A stretch of DNA of 64,000 bases from Micropterix aruncella (Eukaryota > Arthropoda > Insecta > Lepidoptera > Micropterigidae), in the NCBI GenBank assembly GCA_944548615.1, contig OX155952.1, forward strand, positions 35,723,788 through 35,787,787. The letters are read 5' to 3'. Each line of letters begins with the position of its first letter. The first letter of the stretch is position 1. Of the stretch, positions 1-10,345 are shown piece after piece. The position numbers and the translations under genes are program-made. The notes beneath the pieces are model-generated. The model ran no database searches. It saw only the letters and a list, made by a program, of their open reading frames with translations, and was not told the DNA's origin.

Positions 1-540
1 TATGCATTATTTCCCAGCGTCGACGCTTTAAATTTTAACGCGTAATAAATTGGGATCCTTACACCATTAAAACACAAACCCAGTGTTAGCCAACCAATTA
101 ATCTTGTAACAGTTTATACGATATTCTCAATAATCAAACTGAGACCATAAATGGCAGACGGCGCGGCGCTCGAGCGGGTGCGTGCTGCTATGCGCTCGTA
201 ACATTTTATTATCAGCCAAAGCATACATCGCGCACATTGTCATCTCCCTGGAAAGCTGTTAACTGCACGTACATGCCATCATTGGATACAATTCCCCGTT
301 CCTCCGCTCTCAAGATATCAGTCCGTATAAGCATTGATTATATAGCGTATTAGATTGCTCAATGTCGTACTACAATGTGGCAACCAGGCGTTTACTACGA
401 AACACAACGTGTAGATGACACTTATAGTTCCAAAAAATGATTAGTCTTCTATTAGTATGATCGATATGCCGATTTTCGTGATATGATAGTGTGGCGGCGC
501 TTTGTAGATCGTGGATCCTTCACAACAATAAACGAATTTT
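1..540. other. No gene seen; unique-looking sequence
   Basis: No long ORF and no recognised repeat. A short GC-rich ATG reading frame of 16 codons lies at 151-201 on the plus strand, ended by TAA, with no splice donor after it. I cannot say whether it is translated. Confidence 0.5.
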
Positions 541-699
541 CACAAGCTTTTATTTACCTTGCAATGTTTATTAGTTTGTTTGGATCAAATCTTGCAAGCT
601 AAAAAGAACCACTTCCTCTTATCGTATGAAGTAGAAATTTTACATGTCGGTTCAGTTCCGATGACAATGCATTTTTATGGTGAACATGACCTGATTCTA

Positions 700-1192
700 C
701 ACCCGGGATTGGCTCCCGATGAGGATACTTTTCCACGATCAACAGTACAGACACACAATTTTGTATACACATTTAAATATGATAGCCCGTTCCAAATTTC
801 ACCATATTGACTCCCTACAAGGGGACTCCTCAACGGTCAACAGCACAGAAACGAAATTTTGTATACGCATTCAATTATGATATCCAGTTCTAAGTTTCAC
901 CGCGAAAAGGCTGCTGCACCTAGGGTTGGCCTCCAACGAGGGGACTCCTCAACAGTCAACAGCACAGAAACAAAATTTTGTATACGCATTCAATTATGAT
1001 AGCAGGTTCTAAGTTTCACCGCGTTAGGGATGCTGCACCCATGGTTGGTTTCCAACGAGGAGACTCCTCAATGATCAACAGCACAGAAACGATATTTTGT
1101 ATAGCATTCAATTATGATATCCCATTCTAAGTTCTACTATGACATGACTGCGTCACCCAGGGTTGGCTTGAGACAGAGCATTTTAATAAAAG
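700..1192 (+). repeat. Minisatellite, about 118-bp unit, four units
   Basis: Four imperfect direct units are marked by the motif GTCAACAGCACAGAAAC (near 738, 836, 954 and 1073), giving spacings of about 98, 118 and 119 bases. Each unit also contains TTTTGTATACGCATTCAATT and a GGACTCCTCAA segment. After the array comes AGAGCATTTTAATAAAA. Two units of the same repeat, inverted, occur at 45715-45905 next to the same flank, so this is part of a dispersed element and not a local expansion. The first unit falls in an 83-codon open frame (559-810), but the other units have stops, so I do not regard it as coding. Confidence 0.8.
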
Positions 1193-1489
1193 CTTGTTTT
1201 TAAACATGTGGTTTAATTACATTTTAACTTATTTAATCATACCTCTTATTATTTTAATTTTATTTACATAAACATGTCAATTTTTAATTAGGTATAGAGA
1301 TTACAATGCGAAATGATTACACACTTAAATGTTCATATAGACTAATTTATGGCATTCTATCTCTCCGAATTATTGCTGTGATGTACCTACTCAGCAAATT
1401 ATAAAAAAAGCGATATATGACACTAGTAATTGAATGTTATTCCTGTTGTCACTGGTTATATCATTGGGGTTTTTTATAAGCAAATAGTC

Positions 1490-1612
1490 CTTTATAAAAA
1501 AACAAACATTATGAATGTGTTTATAGATGGCCAAATAAATTGTTTGGTCGACCATTCTATCAGCACCACCTGCATTTTGCCGTTTGAGGAGGTTGCCGAA
1601 TCGTACTATGGA
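1490..1612 (+). repeat. Dispersed repeat, copy 1 (pairs with 5878-5990)
   Basis: Shares TATAGATGGCCAAATAAATT, a CTATCAGC-CCACCTGCA block and TCGTACTATGG-type sequence with 5878-5990. No coding content is seen. Copy A of the 660-bp R1 family is inserted at its right edge. Confidence 0.6.
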
Positions 1613-1629
1613 TCAATTGTACAACCATG

Positions 1630-2289
1630 GAGAGCTAACGGGCCCATGATGAGGTGGCCACAATGACCCATGTGTTCAGGGTCGGTCACACTCACGGGTC
1701 AACACCCATCCGATGGCCTCCACGCATGGGGTGCGAACCTGGGTAGGACACTGGGTCAACCAGTCTCCCCTGGGAATCAAACCTCTGGCGCTCCTGGACG
1801 GTCTGCGCACCGTGCGGCGCAAGCCAATCGATTGTGCTCTCCGACTAACAGTCGGGGGAGTCTGGGAACTGTATTGTTTCCTATAGAGCGGGGGTGGTTG
1901 CCTACCTTACGGCGACTGCTCTTGAAATGACCATTGGCCATCCGATCCCGGTTCAGAGTCGGGCAAAGGACGCCTTGGTCCGCGATAGATTCGGTGTACA
2001 CCGTTTCACCGCTTCGTAAGGGAGAGGACCGCGCAAGCGACCTCGAACTCGGAACCAATCGAGAGACCGGAGAAATCTGGTCACAATTGGAAGCAAGGGC
2101 GCGAGTGTCGGCCCGCCAGGTAACATGACTGGCTATCTCGCGGTAAAGGCGTTGGTCTCTTGCGGGTTGTGGCGTAGCTAGACGTCGGATTTGTAATGTC
2201 CAAAGTCTTCTACGCTCACAGCACGGTCGATAGAACGATGAATCGTTAAAACGTCCTGCGGTGACGGGTTCGCCCGTTGTGGTTGACAT
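1630..2289 (-). repeat. R1 family copy A, full length (about 660 bp)
   Basis: R1 is the commonest repeat of the window. I orient it so that the 5' end carries ACTACAACGGGCGAACCCGT and the 3' end reads GGGCCCGTTAGCTC; this copy lies on the minus strand. It is flanked by GTACAACCATG at 1619-1629 and 2298-2308, and the match extends outward to about 18 bases with one indel (1612-1629 and 2290-2308). That is a target-site duplication of the length left by LINE-type endonuclease integration. There is no poly(A) tail. A 176-codon open frame crosses it (minus, 1777-2307), but equivalent frames in other copies are broken and the amino-acid series resembles no family I know, so I read the element as non-coding and non-autonomous. 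Confidence 0.8.
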
Positions 2290-2309
2290 ATCAATATGTA
2301 CAACCATGC

Positions 2310-3337
2310 AGGCGCAGAATACTGTATTGAGAGTTTTAACCTTTTGTAACTAACTTAATCTAATAAATTAGACATAACACATTCAGAATATTAGTTATGT
2401 GTACTATAAACCAAAATTGACATGTCTGGACTTGTCAAATTAATATAATCCAGATATAATAACCCTTAATTAAGCCGTATATTAATAGGCAATCAGATAA
2501 GTGCAATAGTGTGCGTGTTCGTATGTAAAACGACGTTAATCACCAATTAAGGCTAAATCAATTCTAGGTATTATATAACTCGGGCAGCATTAATTGACAA
2601 TTAAGAATTTACGAGACATAATAAAAGCAACCAGAGGAAGTGATGGAATGAAACGGCGCAACCTTTTTAAACAAACTGAAATAAAAGAATATGATTAAAT
2701 ACTACGTCAACTGGAGAAGTAATACAAGAGGCGTTATATATACTATATACTTATAAGACATTACTCTTTCATTGCGCCGAGATTTTACAATCTGATCAAT
2801 ATGGAAATAAAAATTAATTTGACATTGAGGGAATTCAAAAATAAATTAAAGAAATGGTTATCGAATCATGACAGACTAACCATACATCAAATGTTAGAAA
2901 TAATAGTTTAATAAAACTTAGGTGCACAAATTTAAACATATTTTCAAACATGTATATTGAATATATTTTAACATTGCACTAACTACCAAAAATTATTTGA
3001 CTTTGTTGTTATATATTATTTTGACAATGAATTGTACTTTTTTTGACTAGATATTTTTATATTAAATCCTTTATTACTTAACATATAATTAATATTAATG
3101 ACTGTTTCATTCATTTCTCACATATAATTTTATTTATATTATTTAATCGAATTTTATATTATTGCCAATTATATAATGAAATTGCATTTTATTTATTATA
3201 TTATCTTTTACTATTTTTTATTATTATTATTATTAATTTTTACTTCTTTTTTTATTGAAGACCAAATTTTAGGGCAATTTAGTGTTATTAGCTTTTTACT
3301 AAAACTTGTACATCTGTTGCTTACAGATGTACAAGTC
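2310..3337. other. AT-rich spacer, no gene seen
   Basis: Very AT-rich sequence without a convincing ORF. It contains a short TTA microsatellite near 3215-3240. Confidence 0.6.
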
Positions 3338-3549
3338 AGAGTGCACAGTCGATTGGCTTACGCCGCACGGTGCGCGACCGTCCAGGAGCGCCAGAAGTTT
3401 GATTCCCAGGGGAGACTGGTTGACCCAGTGTCCTACCCAGGTTCGCACCCCGTGCGTGGAGGCCGTCGGATGGGTGTTGACCCGTGAGTGTGAACGACCC
3501 TGAACACATGGGTCATCGTGGCCAACTCATCATGGGCCCATTAACTCCC
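3338..3549 (+). repeat. R1 family copy B, 3' third only
   Basis: Matches the 3' third of R1 from the CGATTGGCTTACGCCGCACG block through GGGCCCATTAACTCCC. It is 5'-truncated and sits about 28 bases upstream of full copy C in the same orientation. Confidence 0.75.
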
Positions 3550-3576
3550 AAAACAGACTGACTAACATCTTGTGGT

Positions 3577-4234
3577 GTCGACTACAACGGGCGAGCCCGT
3601 CACCACAGGACGTTTTAACGATTAGTCGTTCTATCGACCTGCAGTGAGCGTAGAAGACTTTGGACAATAACAATCCAACGTCTAGCTACGCCACAACCCG
3701 TGAAAGTCCAACGCCTTACCGCGAGTTAGCCAGGAATAAACCCGGCGGGCTCGAGATACTCGCGCCCTCACTTCCAATTATGACCAGATTTCTCCGGTCT
3801 CTCGATTGGTTCCGAGTTCGAGGTAGCTTGCGCGGTCCTCTCCCTTACGAAGCGGTGAAACGGAGTACACCGAATCCATCGCGGACCAAGGTGTCCTTTG
3901 CCCGGCTCTGAACCGGGATCGGATGGCCAATGGTCAATTCAAGAGCAGTCGCCGTAAGGTACGCAACCACCCCCGCTCTATAGGAAACAATACAGTTCCC
4001 AGACTCCCCCGACTGTTAGTCGGAGAGCACAATCGATTGGCTTGCGCCGCACGGTGCGCAGACCGTCCAGGAGCGCCAGAGGTTTGATTCCCAGGGGAGA
4101 CTGGTTGACCCAGTGTCCTACCCAGGTTCGCACCCCGTGCGTGGAGGCCGTCGGATGGGTGTTGACCCGTGAGTGTGACCGACCCTGAACACATGGGTCA
4201 TCGTGGCCAACTCATCATGGGCCCGTTAGCTCCC
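3577..4234 (+). repeat. R1 family copy C, full length
   Basis: Runs from GTCGACTACAACGGGCGAGC to GCCCGTTAGCTCCC, about 658 bp, collinear with copies A and the one at 39014. It keeps the 5' hairpin ACGGG-CGAG-CCCGT and the adjacent AACGA/TCGTT pairing. It is the middle member of a B-C-D cluster. Confidence 0.8.
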
Positions 4235-4242
4235 TAAGACTG

Positions 4243-4687
4243 ACTAACAGACGGGGGAGTCTGGAAGCAGTACTGTTTCCTGTAGAGCGGGGTGGTTGCG
4301 GATCTTACGGCGACTGCTCTTGAAACGACCATCGGCTACCCGATCCTGGGTGAACTGCCGGGCAAAGGATGCCGTGGTCCGCGATATATTCGGTATACAC
4401 CGTTTCACCGCTTCGTAAGGGAGAGAACCGCGCAAGCAACCTCGAAATCGTAACCAATCGAGAGACCGGAGTAATCTGGTCGCAATTGGAAGCAAGGGCG
4501 TGAGTGTAAGCCCGCTGGATAACATTCCTGGCTATCTCGCGGTTAAGGCGTTGGCCTCTTGCGGACATGTGGCGGAGCTTGGCGGTGGATTGTTTTGTCC
4601 AAGTCTTCTGCGCTCACTTTACGGGAGAGAGAACGACTAATCGTTAAAGCTTCCTGAGGTGACGGGTTCTCCCGTTGTAGTTGACAA
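4243..4687 (-). repeat. R1 family copy D, 5' two thirds, inverted to C
   Basis: Minus-orientation R1 sequence that starts within the element (ACTAACAGACGGGGGAGTCT) and runs out to the 5' hairpin (ACGGGTTCTCCCGT) ending in TTGACA. It lacks the 3' third. C and D face each other 3' to 3' with under 10 bases between them, giving a large imperfect palindrome. Confidence 0.75.
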
Positions 4688-4689
4688 CT

Positions 4690-5690
4690 CTATATGCTGA
4701 AACGAGTGGCGATAGTCGAGAACTAAATACACTCGTGAGAGTATACCTATGCACATATAAACCACTAGATTACGACTCCGCGCTTATAATCCCATATTAC
4801 CCGCAACAGCGGAGTTTTGAAGAGTGTTTGTAGAAATCATATAAAAAGTGCTCCGAACGAAGCGTCCCCTAGCACTATGCGCTTAAAGCGAACCACTTAA
4901 GAGTCGGGTCGTAAATTAAAGTCGGGCGTGCATGGATGCACGGCTTGCTCAGCTCTAAGCTACAGATACGGATTGAAATATGAAATAAAAATTACACGGT
5001 GCTTTTATTTTTACCACGCAGTTGTAGGCAATAATTTAAACAGGATGACGGGGGAGAGGCGGGATGAAAGTCAGCTAGGCGCATTGAAGGATAATATTAT
5101 GGAGGTACAAATGTAGTGAGTAGAAAAGTGGTTGTCATAAAAAATAGTCAAAAAGAGCGCATCTGTAAAGACACATGCTTAAAACTAAACGATAGCGTTA
5201 CAAGATTCAGAACATCACTTGGACAGGAAAGACGAAAGATTTTGGAAGTAGGGTAGGAGTAGAAAAGAAAGAAAGAAGAAGAAGAAGAAGTTGAAGAAGA
5301 AAAGGAAAAGAAGAAGAGAGTTAAATTCCTCTTAGTTTATTCAGTGTAATCAATGGTAAGTCATCAATGTTTCGATTTAGAGATTCAAAAGAAACTTGTC
5401 GACATTAACTGATAATGGCCCAAATAACCATGGGACATCAGAAAGCACGAGAATGCCATCAATGTAAACATTTCTTAATGAAGCAAGCAAGAAGCATGAT
5501 TGTCATGAAATATCCATGACAATCATAAAATCACCCAAGGAATGTCATTTGTCGGCGGATAACGTTTTCTCAGCGAATTGATTTTTTCGTTTTAATATGC
5601 ATAGACTTAATTGTACATTTTTCTTGTCCACGAACATTCTTATTTCAACTAGTTTTCGATTAGGTTACCAAAAATTACAATTACCAATTA
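4690..5690. other. No gene seen
   Basis: Mixed-composition spacer without a credible coding region. The only simple-sequence feature is the purine tract at 5255-5320. Confidence 0.55.
5255..5320 (+). repeat. Purine (GA/GAA) low-complexity tract
   Basis: A run of GAAAGAAAGAAGAAG-type sequence, almost all purine on the plus strand for about 65 bases. Confidence 0.85.
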
Positions 5691-5692
5691 CA

Positions 5693-6165
5693 TTTATTTA
5701 TTAGTTGTATAGTCACTGTGATAATATATTTGTCTCTTTACTTTCGCTGTCGATGTCAAAGGATTCAAGTGGAACTGGTTGGGTCGTTACCAATAAAACC
5801 AGTTATACATCACTGATACAATAGAGGCGAAATGTGCACGGTTAAAATGTCTTTATAAATAACCATTCGTAATCAATGTTATTATAGATGGCCAAATAAA
5901 TTGCTATTAGTTTCGCCAGACAATGCTATCAGCGCCACCTGCACGTCGCCAGAGCACAAGTTGCCAAAACGTACTATGGCATTTAGCAATCTAATACCCT
6001 ATATAATTAACGGCAATACATTTATTTATTAGTTCTATAAGTCACTGCCCCAACATTTTTGTCTTCCCTTTCGCTACCGATGTCAAAGGATTCAAGTGGA
6101 ACTATTCGGGTCGCTTCCAATAAAGCCAGTTATACATCATTGACACAAAAGAGGCGCAACACAGG
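5693..6165 (+). repeat. Two direct repeats of about 140 bp around a dispersed repeat
   Basis: 5693-5838 and 6026-6165 are diverged direct copies sharing CGATGTCAAAGGATTCAAGT and CCAGTTATACATCA. Between them 5878-5990 is the second copy of the repeat at 1490-1612. The layout (repeat, unrelated repeat, repeat) could be two solo ends of a larger element, but I cannot identify the family. Confidence 0.65.
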
Positions 6166-6630
6166 GATGAATTCCTCTCGTTCAATTACCGCGGTTGAAG
6201 TGTGCGCGTGACAGATCGCGTTGATATTTATATCGAGGCGTGTGATGGTGTCATACTCGTATATTTTATCACCAGGCATATCGCCGTACGAACGACATGT
6301 TGTCACGTGTGCTCGGCGATGTGTTATTCATTACACTTTTACGATTCCATTCTACGCCCCCTTCTGACTTGTGAGCAAAATGAATTGACGCGCCTTATTC
6401 TCGCTTTCGTATCCCGACTACAAATTTTACGATGGTATCTGCATCGTCACCTGGCTTCGAATCGAACCCATCCTTTTATGACATATCTGCTTCCACAAAG
6501 CGAGATCGTCAAATTGACACTCAATAAAATAACAAACGAGACAATCAAGGATTGTGACTGAACTCACTTATTATGGCCACTACTTCACAAAAATCATACT
6601 TGTTATACATGATACTAGCGGTATTACACG
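6166..6630. other. Open frame of unknown status, no recognisable gene
   Basis: A 119-codon open frame lies at 6202-6561 on the plus strand but begins with GTG and matches no family I can recognise. I see no splice, promoter or repeat signature. Confidence 0.35.
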
Positions 6631-6750
6631 CTTTGCCCGTGTTATATCCGTCCTCAAATACCTATGTATACCAATTTTCATAGAGATCGGTCAAACGGTA
6701 TATAAGTTGATGTGCTGCAGCGCCACCTAGTGCGAGTTACAATAAACATA
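6630..6750 (+). repeat. Isolated unit of the 7.3-8.3 kb tandem repeat
   Basis: Contains GATGTGCTGCAGCGCCACCT followed by GAGTTACAATAAA and preceded by TATGTATACCAATTTTCAT, the same order as in the array units. Confidence 0.7.
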
Positions 6751-7309
6751 ACCCATGTATGCCCAGTGATTCCAAAACGAAACAAGAAGTAGTATTTTTG
6801 TAAAAGCATCGGATATCCTTTGTGAGCTCAATACGAGCTCAACAAAGATACACTGGAGTTTCGACGTAGCATTGCCCGAACCTTACTTCAAAAGTTTGGC
6901 AATGATAAACAGCGCCCGGGATCTTGAAAACGGGTATCTACAAAATGTCCCTACATCAGCACGAACACGGGCACTAATAACACCGAGCACGGGCACTAAG
7001 TAGACTGCGATGTGTCTATTGCAAAAGCCTAACAGTCACTTTTTGTCAAAAGTAAATCTATATTCTAAATGTTTTTCTGCATTTCATTCCTATTTTTTTA
7101 CTATGATTGCATGTGAAAATAATAATAAATATTAAATAAACTCATTATAACTTTGTTTGAATTACCTATAACAAATGTAGAATATTTGCCCATTATTTCG
7201 TTTTCGAACACCTCTAAAATACCTAGTTAGCAAAAAAAAAAATACTAAAACTAGTCAATAATGTTATAGGGACCTATCAACATAAACATATCTGAAAATA
7301 ACCAAAATC

Positions 7310-8290
7310 GAAATCCCAAAATAGTTCTGGGCATATATGGGTTAATAGCGCGAAAATAGTATGCGGGCTCAAATGTATGTAAACTAATTTTAACAGGTTG
7401 AGCGGTATAGAAGTTGATGTGCTGCAGCGCCATCTGGTGGCGAGTTACAATAAAGTTGTAGCGTAAAAATTTTGTTTGGTCTCAAATGGGCCCGATTGCG
7501 TTTCTTTGTGCACTAAAACTAAAATTAGTCCTAGCGAACGAGACAGAGCAATAATACGTTAGAGCGGAATATGAAACGAACGATCGTCGATAAATACTAC
7601 CTGCCGAACTTATAATAGGTACTACTCGTCCGAATAAATTCGAGCATATTTCGTGCGGTGTAAGATTTGACCTTGGCGGGCAGTTTTAATGCGAAAAAGT
7701 GACAACCGGACATCTCACACTCCGCTCTAGCGTATTGCCCTGTCTCGTTCACACGGACTAATTTACGAATTTAGTTCACGAAGAACGCAATCGAGCCCAA
7801 TATCTATGTAAACCAATTTTCATGGCGATCGGTGAAGCGGTATAGAAAGATGAGCAGAAGCGCCATCTGGTGGCGTAACAATAAAGTTACAAAATGTTAT
7901 GCGGACTCAAATGTCTATGTATACTAATTTTAATGATGATCAGTTGAGAGGTATAGAAATTGTGATGTGCTGCAGAACCATCTGGTGGCAAGGTATTGTA
8001 TGTTATGTGTCTCAAATGTCTATGTATACCAATGTTTATGACGATCGGTTGAGCGGTTGATGTGCTGCAGCGCTATCTGGTGGGGAGTTACAATAAAGTT
8101 AAAAGCGCGAAAATATTATTCGTACTCAAGTGTATATCGATAGCAATTTTCATGGCGATCGGTTGGGCGGTATAGAAGTTGATGTGCTGCACCGCCATCC
8201 GGTGGCGAGTTATATACAATACAGTTGATAGCGCCAAAATATTATGCGGTCTCAAATGTCTATGTACCTACCAATTTTAACAAATTAACA
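7310..8290 (+). repeat. Tandem array, 120-150 bp units, about five units
   Basis: Units carry in order a CTCAAATGTCTATGTATACC block, CAATTTTCATGGCGATCGGT, GAGCGGTATAGAAGTTGATG, TGCTGCAGCGCCATCTGGTG and GAGTTACAATAAAGTT. Landmarks occur near 7415, 7850, 7965, 8065 and 8180. Units are diverged and of uneven length. A 311-bp MITE (7488-7798) splits the second unit. Confidence 0.8.
7488..7798. mobile_element. MITE with 3-bp target duplication, copy 1 of 3
   Basis: Begins GGGCCCGATTGCGTTTCTTT and ends with the inverse, CGCAATCGAGCCC. The direct AAT flanks (7485-7487 and 7799-7801) are a 3-bp target duplication, and the interrupted tandem-repeat unit resumes on either side, which shows the empty site. 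The 3-bp duplication and GGGC ends point to the PIF/Harbinger superfamily, by inference. No transposase is encoded. Confidence 0.8.
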
Positions 8291-8328
8291 TTTAGTCACT
8301 ATAACCCTGATGGCATGGTCGAAAGATA

Positions 8329-8570
8329 TTACCACTTGGAAATAGGCCCACCACGTTGTATTCTATTGTGTGTGTAACAGTTTTTCAAACAAACAGGCAA
8401 GCAATATTTATGTAAGTACTGATACACTAATAAACTTTGTGTGATGTCCGTTCGGGAAGGACATTGACCTGGTTGAAAGGGATAGTCGGCTAAGACCGCG
8501 GATAGTGAGAACGCAAATATAATGACCGTTGAAAACTCAATGAGATTACGGCTCAACGAGGCATCTGTGC
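8329..8570 (-). pseudogene. Possible exon of a secreted cysteine-rich protein
   Basis: A 75-codon minus-strand frame ends at 8329. Its N-terminal part is a signal-peptide-like hydrophobic stretch (VIIFAFSLSAVLA, cleavage plausible before DYPF). It then carries PGQCPSR and a CLPVCLKNC cluster, a spacing loosely like a WAP/chelonianin module or another small disulfide domain. No in-frame ATG is present: the frame opens at TTG, and an ATG lies upstream in another frame, so a start has been lost or the piece is an internal exon. The last codons overlap a possible donor (AAGTG|GTAATA). The left neighbour is the tandem repeat array, so the rest of a gene is not visible. Confidence 0.3.
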
Positions 8571-8825
8571 ACTAAATCAAACCTATAAGTTCAATAAGTT
8601 TATTATTGTCATACATTGCACTAAACTTTATATTTTAATACTATTTATTTATTTGTTCTACAAACTTCATATTACGACATTTTATATTAATATTTATTTC
8701 CATGACCATGCTATATCAATATTTTAAATATAATTATAAGTTTAATTTGAATTCGCTTATCTATTTTATATTTTATCATATTTTGTATTTTTCATTTTAA
8801 TATTATGTGCACATGAATCTTTGCC

Positions 8826-8944
8826 ATACATAGAGTTTTCCTTGGTACGGGCTATGGCCTAGTTAGGCAGATTCTGCTACTAATACAATTGTAAATTTAT
8901 GTTTTTGAATCAATAAAATTATTATTATTATTATTATTATTATA
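8826..8944 (+). mobile_element. Retroposon 3' end with (ATT)n tail
   Basis: A TTGGTACGGGCTATGGCCTA block and further sequence lead to AATCAATAAAATTATTATTA and an ATT microsatellite, the structure of a LINE or SINE 3' terminus. Sequence before it (8640-8820) is plain AT-rich DNA. Confidence 0.55.
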
Positions 8945-8997
8945 TTTCGAGATTGAAATATGACGTTAAAATTAAATATGTCGTGAAATATAGTGCG

Positions 8998-9575
8998 CCC
9001 CCTCCCCTGGTGGACCGATTTCAACCACAGCCTTTTTAACTAAATGATTCCTGCATGCCAAATTTTAGCGCAATCATATTAAACGTTTGGGCACTATCGT
9101 GGAGGATTACATTTTTTTTTTATTGAGTGGGGATTTTCTAAGGTCTTTATGAGCCTTGTAACACTGCGACCATTGCTGATCTATTGTGTTCGCCACCTAC
9201 TATAGTTCTGCGCTAAGCCTCGTGTCATTTAAGAACCGCAACAGGCTTTTGGCGGCAGATTGTTTTACCTCCTCAGGTTGGAGGTAATTACCACCCAAGT
9301 GGGTGTATCTTTTACGCATCAGCGGGCCATACTCGCAGATGAGGTACTGGAGAGTATCATCTGCCACTTGGCAGAACCTGCACATTTTTGTGTCTCGAAG
9401 CTTTAGGTTGTACAATAGATCATACACACATACACATAGACAAACAAACAGACAGACTTCCATTTGGAAATAGTCTTAATCAGCTCATAATGGATTTCCG
9501 TCTTCGTCTCGACATTTTTTATAGCGCGTTCACAAAACTTTCCTTTTTTCTATGGTTTCTGGGCAATGAAAGTCA
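8998..9575 (-). repeat. Dispersed repeat copy (cf. 39768-40070), split by a LINE tail
   Basis: Reverse-complement match to 39768-40070: the 9055-9110 segment corresponds to TTTGGTATGCAGGCATCATT and CACGATAGCG of that copy, and 9430-9575 to its (AC)-rich stretch and GAAGACGGAAAT block. The interval 9111-9425 is foreign LINE sequence. Confidence 0.65.
9111..9425 (-). pseudogene. LINE 3' fragment: zinc-knuckle C-terminus of an RNase H-type non-LTR polyprotein
   Basis: A minus-strand frame (stop at 9200) carries CRFC followed by a hydrophobic stretch, ICEYGPL, then KRYTHLGG, the same layout as the C-terminal CxxC region after RNase H in the element at 36222-37904. A poly(T) run at 9112-9121 is the plus-strand image of a poly(A) tail, so the insertion ends there. 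It is heavily 5'-truncated, a normal result of target-primed reverse transcription. No clear target duplication was found. Confidence 0.6.
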
Positions 9576-10260
9576 TTATATGGGTTGTTTCCAATTAAAG
9601 TCTTGTGCAATTTCGTCTATTTTGCTGTACCCCTTATATTTAAAGACAAGTAGATTTAGTAAAGTTTTAGAGTTATTTTTTGGAAACTTGGATAAATCCG
9701 GCTCGATGGTACAAAATTAAATCATGTTTGTACAATTCTGATCGACACTAACTATAGTTTAATAACTGAATAACAAATCAAGCGATCCCGCTAATAAACA
9801 CGACTAATTGAAAGCAAACACCAAATACATATCGATAACAAAACAAGACGATGCTGCGCGAACTTTTTCGGCAAATGGAGCGAATAATTTCCGTTTCCAG
9901 TAAACAAACCGCCACAATAGTCGTTTTATTCAGGTTCCGTGTATGGGTAGAGGAAGGGGAAAGGGGTGGGGGGGTGGGGAGGGTTTATGGGAAAAATAAA
10001 CATACAGCAGGTGAGCATAGAGAACGCAAAACCAATGAGCTTACGACCGAACAGGCAAGTTTGTATACGATTCGGGGGAAGGATAAGGTATCGTTGTTTT
10101 GTTTCCGACTGGATCCGACATTAATTCATTCGCCCCCTGCAACCGTGGGTTAAGGACCCCTGGGTTAAATGTATAATGTATAGTGTAGTGTGAAGCATAC
10201 AATGTGTCCCATTTTAATTTCCAATCACAGAAAATTTAGTATTTAAAACAACTCCCTAAT
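9576..10260. other. No gene seen
   Basis: An open frame crosses 9851-10153 on the plus strand but is low-complexity (GGGGTGG-rich) and recalls no family. Otherwise featureless. Confidence 0.5.
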
Positions 10261-10267
10261 GAAATAT

Positions 10268-10345
10268 ACCTATAAATAGGATAGAAACGAATTTACCGCG
10301 TGAAATTTGTAGCACCCGACGTTTCGGTGACGTTTTGGTACTTTG
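10268..10345 (+). repeat. Half copy of the fold-back element family
   Basis: Contains ATAAATAGGATAGAAACGAA, TTACCGCGTGAAATTTGTAG and CACCCGACGTTTCGGTGACG, matching the left arm of the hairpin element at 40943-41142. The right arm is missing. Confidence 0.75.

Noticed and set aside
1777..2307. 176-codon minus-strand frame in R1 copy A
   Set aside because: The corresponding region is broken in all other R1 copies, and the frame starts and ends outside conserved element limits.
3934..4194. 86-codon frame nearly identical to the one at 1670-1930
   Set aside because: Similarity is due to both lying in R1 copies; the same frame is absent or interrupted in copies F2, G, H and I.
6202..6561. 119-codon plus-strand frame
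   Set aside because: GTG start, no promoter or homology clue; kept only as unknown.
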